A stretch of DNA of 64,000 nt from positions 806,001 through 870,000 of the forward strand of contig OZ241738.1 of assembly GCA_965200925.1 (NCBI GenBank). Reading direction: 5' to 3'. The translations under genes and the position numbers were made by a program. The notes beneath the pieces are model-generated. The model was not told where the DNA came from. It saw only the letters and a list, made by a program, of their open reading frames with translations, and searched no databases. The DNA is from WTGU01 sp965200925. GTDB lineage: Bacteria; Pseudomonadota; Alphaproteobacteria; UBA828. This document shows positions 35,101 through 44,841 of the stretch, one piece after another (position 1 is the first letter of the stretch; the number at the start of each line of letters is the position of its first letter).

Positions 35101-35357
35101 AGGGCGCGGTTCCGGGGCGGGTGTGGATCAACGGCGGGCAGTGTTTCGAGGGGGTGGCGCCGGAGACGTGGGCCTTCTCCATCGGCGGCTACCGCCCGGC
35201 GGAGAAATGGCTGAAGGACCGCAAAGGCCGCGCGCTCTCTTTCGACGACATCGCCCGCTACCGCCGCCTCTGCGCCGCCTTGGCCGAAACCCCCCGGCTC
35301 ATGGCCCGCATCGACGAAGCCATCGACGCCCACGGCGGCTGGCCGCTCATGCGGTGA
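32148..35357 (+). CDS. Single-chain type IIG/ISP-like restriction-modification enzyme
   Basis: A 1069-residue fusion. The N-terminal ~130 residues contain a PD-(D/E)xK-type nuclease site (APDFILERRGIPLGHIECKD: Asp, then ExK). The middle is a helical linker. The adenine methyltransferase domain has SAM motif I DPAAGTGSFLREV (~residue 368) and catalytic motif IV NPPYSGHS (~residue 492). The C-terminal ~400 residues, with WLNDDYVKFLRFAQWRIE and later FLFPLYIYPAEG-like segments, are the target-recognition part. No separate S or R subunit and no helicase motor is evident, so it probably both methylates and cuts one asymmetric site. The start at MTDANQ matches family N-termini; an upstream in-frame ATG at 32025 is unlikely. 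Confidence 0.88.
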   Translation: MTDANQAAAFRAYIRALERTRASGRATEHSYRPALQALVEGLGAGVEAINEPAHVACGAPDFILERRGIPLGHIECKDIGTDLNRAEATEQMKRYRDGLPNLILTDHLEFLHYTGGERRESVRVAGLDGRGGVATEEDAAARLSALFEAFFAAAVPTVAEPRELARRMAAKARLLRDGIERIFAREEGEGPLHEMLAAYREVLIADLSPAAFADLQAQTAAYGLFAARCLHDPADGPFTRRSAVFMETTPFLRDLFGRVAGPGIDPRVAWIVDDLALLLARADMAAILGDFGARTRREDPVVHFYEDFLAAYDPALREMRGVYYTPEPVVSYVVASVDRLLRERFDLVDGLADTAPAAPESPGPRVLILDPAAGTGSFLREVVARIRATVEVKGLGGAWGDYVRDHLLPRLSGFELLMAPYAICHLKLALEIGGTEAGFAMPEGRRLGVFLTNALEEAHEESPGPLFAREIAREAAGADAVKREKPVMVVLGNPPYSGHSANRGAWIAGLLRGRDGASETGSYFRVDGEPLGERNPKWLNDDYVKFLRFAQWRIERTGEGVLGFVTNHSYLDNPTFRGMRKSLMESFDEIYLLDLHGNAKKKERAPDGGKDENVFDIQQGVAIGLFVRRGGSGGAPARVFHADLWGAREAGPGGGKYGWLAANDVGTTAWTALAPKPPLYLFVPRDEGLSAEYEAGARLADVFPVHSVGIVTARDRLAIQWSAGEMRRVARDFASRDAESARSAWSLGGDSSDWRVADAQRDIRDHPEPDRHVAPVLYRPFDTRFTWYTGRAGGFIVRPRPNVMRHMLAGENLGLSTTRSTEITGGWEHVFVSRILTQHHAVSLKEVNYLFPLYIYPAEGAEGFGKARAANLAPGFVEAMRAALGLDFVPDGAGDLAATFGPEDVFHALYAVLHSPAYRRRYASFLKSDFPRVPLMGERALFADLARLGRRLVALHAMEAEGEDAPAFPTAGSNRIERVRYAPPKGAVPGRVWINGGQCFEGVAPETWAFSIGGYRPAEKWLKDRKGRALSFDDIARYRRLCAALAETPRLMARIDEAIDAHGGWPLMR

Positions 35358-35453
35358 AGCCCGCGCACCGAATCGAAGAGCTTGCGGGCGGCCGGGAAAG
35401 CCTGTGGCGCCGTCCCGTCCCGGCTGAGAGAACCGCTCGGATCGGATAGCGCG

Positions 35454-35864
35454 GTGCCTTTCTCCCTGCGCGCGGCGGCGCTCTTCTGCGTTGCCTGGTT
35501 GGCCGCCTGCACCGTCGTCCGGGCGGGCGACGCGGGCGGGTGGCGGCGCCTCACGCTGGATATTGTGAACGAGGCACCGAGCGAAGCGCTCGCTTGCCAG
35601 TTCCTTTTCGCGCACTGGTTCGAAACGACGATCGCACCGGTCGCGCCCGGCGGCGCGCGGTCGGTCGATCTCCTGATCGAGCCGGGGCAGGGCGCGTTCG
35701 CGGTCCGCAACGAGGCCGGCGCGCCGATGCTCCTCGAACAGATCCACTGCGGCCTCGAGGGTACGCCGCGGCGCGACTGGAGCCGTGTCGCCGTGTCGCC
35801 GCTGCGCGCGGCGTCCGGCGCGGTGCGTCTCGCCTGCGACGGGCGCGCCTGCCGCTTCCGGTAA
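35454..35864 (+). CDS. Putative small lipoprotein
   Basis: A ~136-residue protein from GTG 35454, with a lipoprotein-like signal (LRAAALFCVAWLAAC; lipobox LAAC near residue 20). The mature part has two further Cys pairs (LACQFLFAHWFE, EQIHCGLEG, RLACDGRACRF) that could form disulfides, and recalls small periplasmic proteins of unknown function. The ribosome site is weak and an ATG 24 codons upstream is possible but gives no signal at its start. No family recognised. It lies between the restriction enzyme and hppA. Confidence 0.55.
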   Translation: MPFSLRAAALFCVAWLAACTVVRAGDAGGWRRLTLDIVNEAPSEALACQFLFAHWFETTIAPVAPGGARSVDLLIEPGQGAFAVRNEAGAPMLLEQIHCGLEGTPRRDWSRVAVSPLRAASGAVRLACDGRACRFR

Positions 35865-36000
35865 CGCGCGCGACGCAGCCGCCGGGGCCGGTTGCGCTCG
35901 CCATCGTCTTCTGCCATTTTCCGCCGCCGATCGTCCGGCCCGCGCCGCGCCCGGTGCGCGCCACAGCACCGTTCCCTCATCGTTTCGAGAGGTTGCCACC

Positions 36001-38094
<2,094 letters not shown>

Positions 38095-38140
38095 GGCGCC
38101 GTGTGCTGAAGCACCGCCTGAGGTGCCGCGTGGCGGCGTG

Positions 38141-38608
38141 TCAGCGGCCGAGCGCCGCGGGCCTCCCGATATTGCCGAACAGCTGCTCCAGGAACCCGAA
38201 GCTGCGCCCGCGCGTCGGCGTCTCGTCGTCCGCCGGGTCGATCGCGCGCGCCTCTTCGGCGGCGAAGGAATCGACCGACTCGACGACTCCGCTTTCGTCG
38301 AAGGCGATGACAACGATGCGCTGCGCGATCAGCATCGGGTCGTAGAACGAGACGGTCTCGGTGCGTCGCGTGACGTAGTACCAGCGCGTGTCGTCGAAGG
38401 TCGCGACGACGGTGGGCGTTCCCAACAGTTCGGCGACCTGCTCCTGCGTCTGGACGCCGTGCTGTATCCCGTCCAGCGCGTCCGGGTTGCCGATGTGGCC
38501 GTGCACGTCGATCCGAGGCGCGCAGCCGGCCGCCGCCACGGCGACGGCGACGGCGAGCCACGCGGGGCGCACCGCCCGCGATCGAACGCGCCGGATCAGC
38601 GATGACAT
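38141..38608 (-). CDS. bamE: Outer-membrane assembly lipoprotein BamE (SmpA/OmlA)
   Basis: A 155-residue lipoprotein with signal VAVAVAAAGC (lipobox AAGC) and the SmpA/OmlA fold: IQHGVQTQEQVAELLGTPTVVATFDDTRWYYVTRR-type sequence from ~residue 45. BamE is an accessory subunit of the BAM complex that inserts beta-barrel proteins. A GTG at 38623 is an alternative start. The C-terminal ~35 residues beyond the domain are Asp/Glu-rich. In alphaproteobacteria bamE is typically divergent from the cytochrome c chaperone gene; here vapBC lies in between. Confidence 0.92.
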   Translation of the reverse strand: MSSLIRRVRSRAVRPAWLAVAVAVAAAGCAPRIDVHGHIGNPDALDGIQHGVQTQEQVAELLGTPTVVATFDDTRWYYVTRRTETVSFYDPMLIAQRIVVIAFDESGVVESVDSFAAEEARAIDPADDETPTRGRSFGFLEQLFGNIGRPAALGR

Positions 38609-38782
38609 CGTATAAGCATCCACACTCGTATCGAATCCCGGTCGGGAAACCCGACGGGCGCCACCTTGCGCGCCGCGCAGAGGCGTGTCAACGGCTTGGT
38701 TCTTCGGCCTCGATGGCGTTGTACACGATCACGGCACGGCGTAGGGTAGATACCCCTCACGTCATTATACCTGGGCAGGATA

Positions 38783-39040
38783 ATGAGCCTCAACATCAAG
38801 AACAAGGAAACCTGTCGGCTGGCCGGTGAGCTGGCCCGGTTGACGGGCGAGACCATGACCGGCGCGATTGCCGTCGCGCTGCGCGAACGCCTCGCCCGCG
38901 AGAGGTGCCGGTACGATGCGGATGACTGCGTCGAAGAGCTGCTTGCCATCGGACGGTGCTGCGCCAAGCTGCTGGGTCCGGGACCGTCCGCCGTGGAGCA
39001 CGGCGATATGCTCTACGACGAGCGGGGATTGCCCAAGTGA
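38783..39040 (+). CDS. vapB: VapB-type antitoxin
   Basis: An 85-residue antitoxin of the Rv0623-like 'PSK operon transcription factor' type. The N-terminus MSLNIKNKETCRLAGELARLTGETMTGAI-like ribbon-helix-helix region is typical for DNA binding and autoregulation, and the C-terminus (CVEELLAIGRCCAKLL...DMLYDERGLPK) wraps the toxin. It overlaps vapC by GTGA. Upstream is an AT-richer promoter region (TTATACCTGGGCAGG). Confidence 0.9.
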   Translation: MSLNIKNKETCRLAGELARLTGETMTGAIAVALRERLARERCRYDADDCVEELLAIGRCCAKLLGPGPSAVEHGDMLYDERGLPK

Positions 39041-39422
39041 TCGTCGACAGCTCGGCAGTGTTGGCAGTTCTGCTCCATGAAAAGGACGCGAGGCACTATG
39101 CCGGGGCGATCGTGACGACAATGCCCTGCCGCATGTCGGTCGCCAACGTCCTGGAGGCATCCATCGTCGTGGAAAGCCGATGCGGCGCGGCGGCGGGTCA
39201 CGAATTCGACGTGTTTCTGGAACGCGCCGGGATCGAACTGATGCCGGTCACGGTCGAACATTTGGCAGCGGTCGGCGTGCCTGGCGCCGCTTCGGCAAAG
39301 GCAATCATTCGGCGGCATTGAACTTCGGCAACTGTTTCGCTTACGCGCTCGCCAAGGTTTCGAACGAGCCTCCGCTGTTCAAGGGCAGGGACTTCGTCCG
39401 TACCGGTGTCAAGGCTGCATGA
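39037..39422 (+). pseudogene. vapC: VapC PIN-domain toxin, frameshifted
   Basis: GTG start overlapping vapB. The first frame encodes IVDSSAVLAVLLHEKDA (first PIN Asp) through ELMPVTVEHLAA, then runs out of register and stops at 39321. The next frame continues the family C-terminus: AWRRFGKGNHSAALNFGNC, FAYALAK and LLF-type PPLFKGRDF to a stop at 39422. A single missing base near 39270 explains this. As sequenced, the toxin lacks its last two catalytic acidic positions. The family GDCF appears as GNCF, so one catalytic Asp has become Asn as well, which favours true decay over a sequencing error. Confidence 0.82.
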
Positions 39423-39784
39423 TCGAAAAGAACGAGTCGGAAAGCGGAAGTGCAGATGGCTTGTTGAGAAGACACACTTCGACGCCGGAAATCCGTGTGG
39501 ATGACCACCCCATCATGGCGTTGGATCGACGCATCATGAACAGGTTGATTCAGACCGCCACCGAGACCTTGCCGTCTCCCTTATGGCGCGTCCGCCCGCT
39601 CCCGGCGAGTCGTCGGTTGTGATTGAGCCGGGCAAGTGCGCGTTCGACAAAATCCCTGCCGGTTTTGGCGGCGGTGACGATCTCGGCGCCCCGCGCCCCG
39701 CGCGGCGGTGGGAGCGGCGGTACCGTAGGGGCCGATAGTGACCTTCGTGGCCCGGTCTGCGATGAGTCCGGCGGAGCACCGGCG
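39423..39784. other. 362-base stretch without a supported gene
   Basis: No frame here shows family similarity, good codon pattern or a ribosome site. A 67-codon frame at 39419-39622 and an upstream extension of the next gene were considered and not accepted. It probably contains the promoter for the chaperone-yceD-rpmF-plsX-fabH operon and leftover sequence from the vapBC insertion. Confidence 0.6.
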
Positions 39785-40390
39785 ATGATCCTGGGGCGGT
39801 TGCGCCGCCGTCTTCGGCAGCACGCGCGGCGGCGCGAAGCGGCCCGCCGTCTCTACGCGCTCGCGGTGCGCCAGGCGCGCGAGCCGCGCCTGTACATGGC
39901 CGGCGGCGTATCCGATACCCTCGACGGTCGTTTCGATCTCATCGTCCTGCACGTCGTGCTGTTGATGCGGCGGCTGCGCCGATGCGGCGAGGCCGGGCGC
40001 GGCTTGAGCCAGTCCCTGTTCGACGCGATGTTCGACGACATGGACCGGAGCTTGCGCGAGATGGGCGTGGGCGACCTCCGCGTGGGCAAGCGGGTCAAGC
40101 AGATGGCGCGCGCCTTCTACGGTCGCGCCGCCGCCTACGACCGTGCGCTCGACCTTCCGCCGGGGGAGGGGCGCAGGGAGGCCATGGCCGTCGCCCTCGA
40201 ACGCAACGTCTTCAACGACGATCCGCCGCCCGGCGGGCGGGTGGGCGCCATGGCACGTTATGTCGAAACCGTGGCCCGCGCGCTCGACGGGCAGGACCCT
40301 GCGGCGATCCTGCGCGGGCAGGCGTGCCTGCCGCCGGTGCCCGACTTCCGCGAGAGCGGGGCGGCGTCCACCGACCGGGGGGCGGCATGA
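39785..40390 (+). CDS. Ubiquinol-cytochrome c chaperone family protein (Cbp3-like)
   Basis: A 201-residue protein of the ubiquinol-cytochrome c chaperone family. The hallmark region is DTLDGRFDLIVLHVVLLMRRL followed by SQSLFDAMFDDMDRSLREMGVGDLRVGKRVKQMARAFYGR. It assists assembly of the bc1 complex. The gene overlaps yceD by ATGA and sits in its usual alphaproteobacterial place, between bamE and yceD. The frame is open upstream to 39623, but the family N-terminus begins near MILGRLRRRL. Confidence 0.92.
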   Translation: MILGRLRRRLRQHARRREAARRLYALAVRQAREPRLYMAGGVSDTLDGRFDLIVLHVVLLMRRLRRCGEAGRGLSQSLFDAMFDDMDRSLREMGVGDLRVGKRVKQMARAFYGRAAAYDRALDLPPGEGRREAMAVALERNVFNDDPPPGGRVGAMARYVETVARALDGQDPAAILRGQACLPPVPDFRESGAASTDRGAA

Positions 40391-40926
40391 CGGAGGGTGC
40401 CGTCCGGGCTGAATCGCCGCGTCTGGTCGCGCCCGAGGAGGTGGGCCGCCGCGGCATCGCGGTCGCATTCGAGGCGGGGCCTCGGGAGAGGGCCGCGCTG
40501 GCGCAGCGCCTGGAGCTCCTGGCCCTGGAGCGGCTCACCGCGACGCTCCGGCTCGATCCTGCGGCGGAGGCGGACGGCGGGATTCGCGTGAGCGGGACGA
40601 TTGAGGCGCGCGTCGTCCAGCACTGTGTGGCGACCCTCGAGCCCGTGCTCCAGGCGATTCGCGAAACCATCGCCGTCCTCTACGCGCCGATGCCGGCGGA
40701 CCAAGCTGAACGCGAGGTCGAGGTGCCGCCCGACGGCGAGGCGCCCGAGCCCCTGCCGGAGGCGGGCATCGACGTGGGCGCACTGGCGGCGGAGCATCTC
40801 GCCTTGCTCCTCGATCCCTATCCGCGGCACCCGGACGCGCCGCCGGGGCCACTCGAATACGCGACGGGCGAGGCTGCCGGGAAACCTCCCTTCGCCGCGC
40901 TTGGCCAACTGAAAAGCAAGTTGTAA
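40387..40926 (+). CDS. yceD: YceD/DUF177 family protein
   Basis: A 179-residue protein with the DUF177 core VSGTIEARVVQHCVATLEPV and a C-terminal segment IDVGALAAEHLALLLDPYPRHP. In bacteria yceD precedes rpmF and is linked to rRNA accumulation or processing. It overlaps the chaperone gene by 4 bases and ends 54 bases before rpmF. Confidence 0.9.
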   Translation: MTEGAVRAESPRLVAPEEVGRRGIAVAFEAGPRERAALAQRLELLALERLTATLRLDPAAEADGGIRVSGTIEARVVQHCVATLEPVLQAIRETIAVLYAPMPADQAEREVEVPPDGEAPEPLPEAGIDVGALAAEHLALLLDPYPRHPDAPPGPLEYATGEAAGKPPFAALGQLKSKL

Positions 40927-40980
40927 TGTGCCGCGCGATACGGTAGCGCTGGCGCGCTCAATCGGTGAGAGAAACTGGCG

Positions 40981-41160
40981 ATGGCCGTCCCGAAGAAGAA
41001 GGTATCCCGCGCCCGGCGCGGCGCTCGCCGGTCCCACGATTCGCTGGTCAAGGCCAATCCGGCGGAATGCCCCAATTGCGGCGAATCCAAGCTGCCTCAT
41101 CACGTTTGTCCGGCCTGCGGCTATTACAACGGCCGCGAGGTGACGGAGGGCGAGGCCTGA
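40981..41160 (+). CDS. rpmF: 50S ribosomal protein L32
   Basis: A 59-residue protein starting MAVPKKKVSRARRGARRS, with the zinc-ribbon pattern CPNCGESKLPHHVCPACGYYNG (two CxxC pairs). It is the expected rpmF in the yceD-rpmF-plsX-fabH order. L32 stabilises the large subunit near the exit tunnel. Because four Cys ligands are kept, this is the zinc-binding form. Confidence 0.97.
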   Translation: MAVPKKKVSRARRGARRSHDSLVKANPAECPNCGESKLPHHVCPACGYYNGREVTEGEA

Positions 41161-41191
41161 CCGAGCGTCGGAACGCGGCGGGGCGGGGCGG

Positions 41192-42243
41192 ATGAGCGAC
41201 ACGGAGATCGTGCTCGCCCTCGACGCGATGGGCGGGGACGGCGCGCCCGACGTGGTGATCGGCGGCGCCAACATCGCCCGCGTCCGCTACCCCAATCTCC
41301 GGTTCATGTTCTTCGGAAGGGGAAACGCCGTCACGGCCGGCCTCCGGCGCTTCAAGCGCCTGCGGCGGTGAGTTCGATCCACCACACCGAGGAGGCCGTC
41401 GCCGACGACGACAAGCCCTCCCAGGCGCTTCGCCGGCGCCACGGGTCGAGCATGAGGCTGGCGATCGACGCCGTGGGCGAAAGCACTGCGCATGGCGTGG
41501 TGTCCGCGGGCAACACCGGCGCCCTGATGGCGCTCGCGAAGGTCGCGCTCAAGACCCTGCCGGGGATCGGCCGCCCGGCGATGGGGTCGATCTTCCCCAC
41601 CGTCCGGGGGGAAAGCGTGATGCTCGATCTCGGCGCCAACATCGATTGCGACTCGACGACGCTCGCCCAATTCGCCGTGATGGGCGAGGTCTTCGCGCGC
41701 AACGTTCTCGGCGTTCGCGAGCCGACGGTGGGCCTGCTGAACATCGGCACCGAGGAGCTCAAGGGCGGCGAGACGATCCGAGCCGCGGCGTCGACGCTTC
41801 GCGATTCGGGCCTGCCGATCAAGTTCCACGGCTTCGTCGAGGCCGACGACATCGCCGCCGGCACCGTGGACGTGATCGCCACCGACGGTTTCGCCGGCAA
41901 CATCGCGCTCAAGTCGGCGGAAGGCACGGCCCGCCTCTATACTGAGTATCTGAAGAGCGCGTTCCGGCGCTCGCCGCTCTCGCGCATGGGCTACCTTCTC
42001 GCCCGCCCGGCGCTTCGCCTGTTGCGGGAGCGGGTGGACCCGCGAGCCTACAACGGCGCCATGTTCCTGGGCGTGAACGGCGTTGTCGTGAAGAGCCACG
42101 GGGGGACCGACCGCAAAGGCTTCGCCAATGCGATCGGCGTCGCCTTCGACATGGTGAACCAGGGGATCAACCCGAAGATCATCGACGAGTTATCGCGCCT
42201 GAAGCTCGCCATCCTGCCGGAGCCGACAAGGGCCGTGGTCTGA
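41192..42243 (+). CDS. plsX: Phosphate acyltransferase PlsX, with apparent 1-base deletion
   Basis: PlsX converts acyl-ACP to acyl phosphate at the start of phospholipid synthesis. The first frame from ATG 41192 gives IVLALDAMGGDGAPDVVI and reaches RFKRLRR, then stops at 41371. The next frame continues SSIHHTEEAVADDDKPSQALRR, VVSAGNTGALMA, GFAGNIALKSAEGTARL and the normal C-terminus to 42243. Adding one G in the GCGGCGG run near 41365 restores RLRAVSSIHHT without any other change. plsX is normally essential in bacteria that depend on PlsX/PlsY, so a sequencing error is likely, but a real lesion with rescue cannot be excluded. Confidence 0.88.
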
Positions 42244-42244
42244 C

Positions 42245-43216
42245 ATGCGCCGCTCCCGGTTCGTCGGCTGCGGCGCGTATCTCCCCGACAAGGTTCTCCG
42301 CAACGACGACCTCGCGGCCCGCATCGACACCAGCGATGAATGGATCGCCGCACGCACCGGCATCAGGCAGCGCCACATCGCGGCGGACGGCGAATTGACG
42401 TCGGATCTCGCCCACGCGGCGGGGCAAGCCGCCCTGGACGCGGCCGGCATCGACGCGGCGCGGCTCGACCTCCTGGTGCTGGCGACCTCGACGCCGGACA
42501 ACACTTTTCCGGCGACCGCCACCAAGGTGCAGGCGCGGCTCGGCATGGCCAGCGGAGTCGCCTTCGACGTCCAGGCCGTCTGCGCGGGCTTCGTCTGCGC
42601 GCTATCGGTCGCCGACAGCATGTTGCGCGGCGGTGGCTCGGAGACCGCGCTCGTCATCGGTGCCGAGACCTATTCGCGCATTCTCGACTGGGACGACCGG
42701 CAGACCTGCGTCCTGTTCGGCGACGGTGCCGGTGCCGCCGTGCTGCGCGCCGAGACGGGCGGCGGTGGCGCGGCGGACAGGGGGGTGCTGGCCGTCCGCA
42801 TGCGCTCCGACGGGCGGCACTACGATTCCCTCTACGTGGACGGCGGCGTGTCCTCGACCGGGACGGCCGGCCATCTCAGGATGCGAGGGCGCGAGGTGTT
42901 CCGCCACGCGGTCGCCAATCTGGCGGACATCGCCGGCGAGGCGCTCGCCGCCGCGGGGCTTTCGACCGACGCGGTCGACTGGCTCGTGCCGCATCAGGCC
43001 AACCGGCGCATCATCGACGCGACCGCCAGGAAGTTGGGCGTGCCTGCGGAGAAGACGATCGTGACCGTCGACCGCCACGCCAACACGTCGTCGGCCTCCA
43101 TCCCCCTCGCCCTGGCCGCCGGCCTCGACGACGGCCGGATCAAACCCGGCGACCTGCTGGTGCTGGAGGCGATCGGCGGCGGACTGGTCTGGGGCGCCGG
43201 CGTCGTCCGCTGGTGA
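42245..43216 (+). CDS. fabH: 3-oxoacyl-ACP synthase III
   Basis: A 323-residue KAS III that starts fatty acid synthesis by condensing acetyl-CoA with malonyl-ACP. The catalytic triad is Cys in VQAVCAGF (~residue 112), His in LVPHQANRRI (~residue 250) and Asn in HANTSSASIP (~residue 280). Its ATG follows the plsX stop by one base. The usual next gene, ihfA, is absent: the operon ends here and faces the convergent nosX end 39 bases on. Confidence 0.97.
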   Translation: MRRSRFVGCGAYLPDKVLRNDDLAARIDTSDEWIAARTGIRQRHIAADGELTSDLAHAAGQAALDAAGIDAARLDLLVLATSTPDNTFPATATKVQARLGMASGVAFDVQAVCAGFVCALSVADSMLRGGGSETALVIGAETYSRILDWDDRQTCVLFGDGAGAAVLRAETGGGGAADRGVLAVRMRSDGRHYDSLYVDGGVSSTGTAGHLRMRGREVFRHAVANLADIAGEALAAAGLSTDAVDWLVPHQANRRIIDATARKLGVPAEKTIVTVDRHANTSSASIPLALAAGLDDGRIKPGDLLVLEAIGGGLVWGAGVVRW

Positions 43217-43255
43217 AGCGCCGCCGCCGGACGGTGCCGGGGGAGGCGCGCCGGC

Positions 43256-44257
43256 TCACGCGGGATAGCGGATCGTCTCTCCGGTTCGGCGGAGGAGTCG
43301 CGCCGAAATGCCGGCGGTGGTGGCGACGACTCGCCGTATCGCCGGTTCGGGCATGATGCAGAACGCGGTGGAAAGAGCGTCGGCCGTCGTCGCGTCGCGC
43401 GCGATCACCGATGCGCCCAGCGCCCGCCGAGTGGGGCGGCCAGTTCCGGGCTCGAACAGGTGGTGGTGGTTGCCGCTGGCATCGAAGCGGGTCGCCGCCG
43501 GCGCGGAGGTCGCGATCGCCCGGTCGGCCAGCTCCACCGTCGCTGCGCTCCGGCCCGGCCAGCGCGGATCGCGCAGGCCCACCCGCCACGGCCGCCCGGA
43601 GGGATGGTGGCCGAGCGCGCGCACCTCACCGAGATCGAGCAGCACCCGCTCGATCCCGCCCGCCCGCAGCAGCGCCGCCACGCGGTCGGTGATGAAGCCC
43701 TGGGCGATGCCGTTCAGCGTGACCGCCATGCCCGGCCGCGCCAGCGCGACGCGGGCGGAATCGAGCGACACCGCTTCGTAATCCACCAGCGCGCGGGCGC
43801 GGGCGAGCGCGGACGGAGGCGGACCCGACGGATCGGCGTTCCCACGCGCGAAATGGTCCGCATGAAGGCGCCAGAGCGGTTGAACGGTGGCGTCGAACGC
43901 GCCGCCGGTGAGCCTGCCGAAGCGCCGGCAATCGCCCAGCAATTGCACGAGTTCGAAAGGCGGCGCCTCGAGCGTGCCGGCGCGGTTAAGGCGTGAGAGC
44001 GCCGAGTCCGCGCGGTGCAGGCTGAAGATCCGTTCCAGGCGTGCGATCTCGGCTACGCAGGATTCGATAAGGCGCCGCGCCTCCGCGCCGTCGGGATGGT
44101 GCAGGACGATGCGTGCCTCCGCGCCGAGCACGACGCCCCGCCAGCGGTGGAGCGCCGCCGCTGCGGCCGCCGGTGCAAGCGCCGCCGGCACCAGAGAAAG
44201 GCCGGCCAGGGCGCCGGCGACGGTGAGGAAGCGGCGGCGGCTCGGGCGGCCCGTCAT
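43256..44257 (-). CDS. nosX: NosX, ApbE-type FAD:protein FMN transferase
   Basis: A 333-residue protein with a Tat signal (PSRRRFLTVAG, then ALAGLSLVPAALAPAAA). ApbE features are ALSRLNRAG, GGAFDATVQPLW, LNGIAQGFITDRVA, DLGEVRALG, AIATSAPA and ATTADALSTAF. It is expected to attach FMN through a phosphoester bond to the Thr in the SGATVT motif of NosR. It is last in the nos operon, overlapping nosL by 4 bases. Confidence 0.93.
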   Translation of the reverse strand: MTGRPSRRRFLTVAGALAGLSLVPAALAPAAAAAALHRWRGVVLGAEARIVLHHPDGAEARRLIESCVAEIARLERIFSLHRADSALSRLNRAGTLEAPPFELVQLLGDCRRFGRLTGGAFDATVQPLWRLHADHFARGNADPSGPPPSALARARALVDYEAVSLDSARVALARPGMAVTLNGIAQGFITDRVAALLRAGGIERVLLDLGEVRALGHHPSGRPWRVGLRDPRWPGRSAATVELADRAIATSAPAATRFDASGNHHHLFEPGTGRPTRRALGASVIARDATTADALSTAFCIMPEPAIRRVVATTAGISARLLRRTGETIRYPA

Positions 44258-44841
44258 TGCGCGTGCTCCCCTCCGTGGTCTTCGCCCCCGGCCATGTCGT
44301 GGGCCGGCATGTCGTGCGGGCTGTGTTCGCCGAGGTCGTCCACGCCGCCCAGGATGAACTCCTCGGGAATGTCGTCGAAGGCGACGACGCGGCCGCCGAA
44401 CGCGGTGGTGAATGCCTCGGCGGCCGCGCGGTCGGAAAACGGCACCGCCTCCGGCGCTCCCATGCCGCCGGCCTGGCCGCTTTCGATCGTGTACCAGGCG
44501 CCGCGCGCATCGATCCAGGTGCCGGGCTCGGGCATGTCCCAGCTCGCGCGCGCGATGTCGTTGACGTAAATGGCCGCGATGTCCTTCGGCTCTTCCGGGA
44601 GCATGGTGAAGGCGATCGTGTCGCGGACCGAAGAGAACCAGAGCGGCCTTTCCCGGCCCTTCAGAAATATTTGTCCCTTGGGGCCACGGTGGTCGACGAC
44701 GATCATGTTGCAGTAGTGGCCGATCGCCTCGCGAGTCGGCTCCCGCGGCTCCGGCGCGGCGGCCGTCTCGTCGCTGCCGCAGCCCGAGACGACAGCCGCC
44801 GTCAGAAGCGCCGCTGCCAGGAACGCTCCGCGCCCGCTCAC
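44254..44841 (-). CDS. nosL: NosL copper chaperone lipoprotein
   Basis: A 195-residue lipoprotein with lipobox VSGC. The NosL core starts at YCNMIVVDHRGPKGQIFL, which includes the Cys/Met Cu(I)-binding pair, then WFSSVRDTIAFTMLPEEP, and the C-terminal SDRAAAEAFTTAFGG. The last ~25 residues are unusually rich in His, Met and Asp (SPHDMPAHDMAGGEDHGGEH), probably an extra copper-binding tail. NosL delivers copper for the CuZ site of NosZ. It overlaps nosX and nosY by 4 bases each. Confidence 0.94.
   Translation of the reverse strand: MSGRGAFLAAALLTAAVVSGCGSDETAAAPEPREPTREAIGHYCNMIVVDHRGPKGQIFLKGRERPLWFSSVRDTIAFTMLPEEPKDIAAIYVNDIARASWDMPEPGTWIDARGAWYTIESGQAGGMGAPEAVPFSDRAAAEAFTTAFGGRVVAFDDIPEEFILGGVDDLGEHSPHDMPAHDMAGGEDHGGEHAQ

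Noticed and set aside
39419..39622. 67-codon + strand frame after vapC
   Set aside because: No ribosome site, no recognisable family, start overlaps the broken vapC end, and the sequence looks non-coding.
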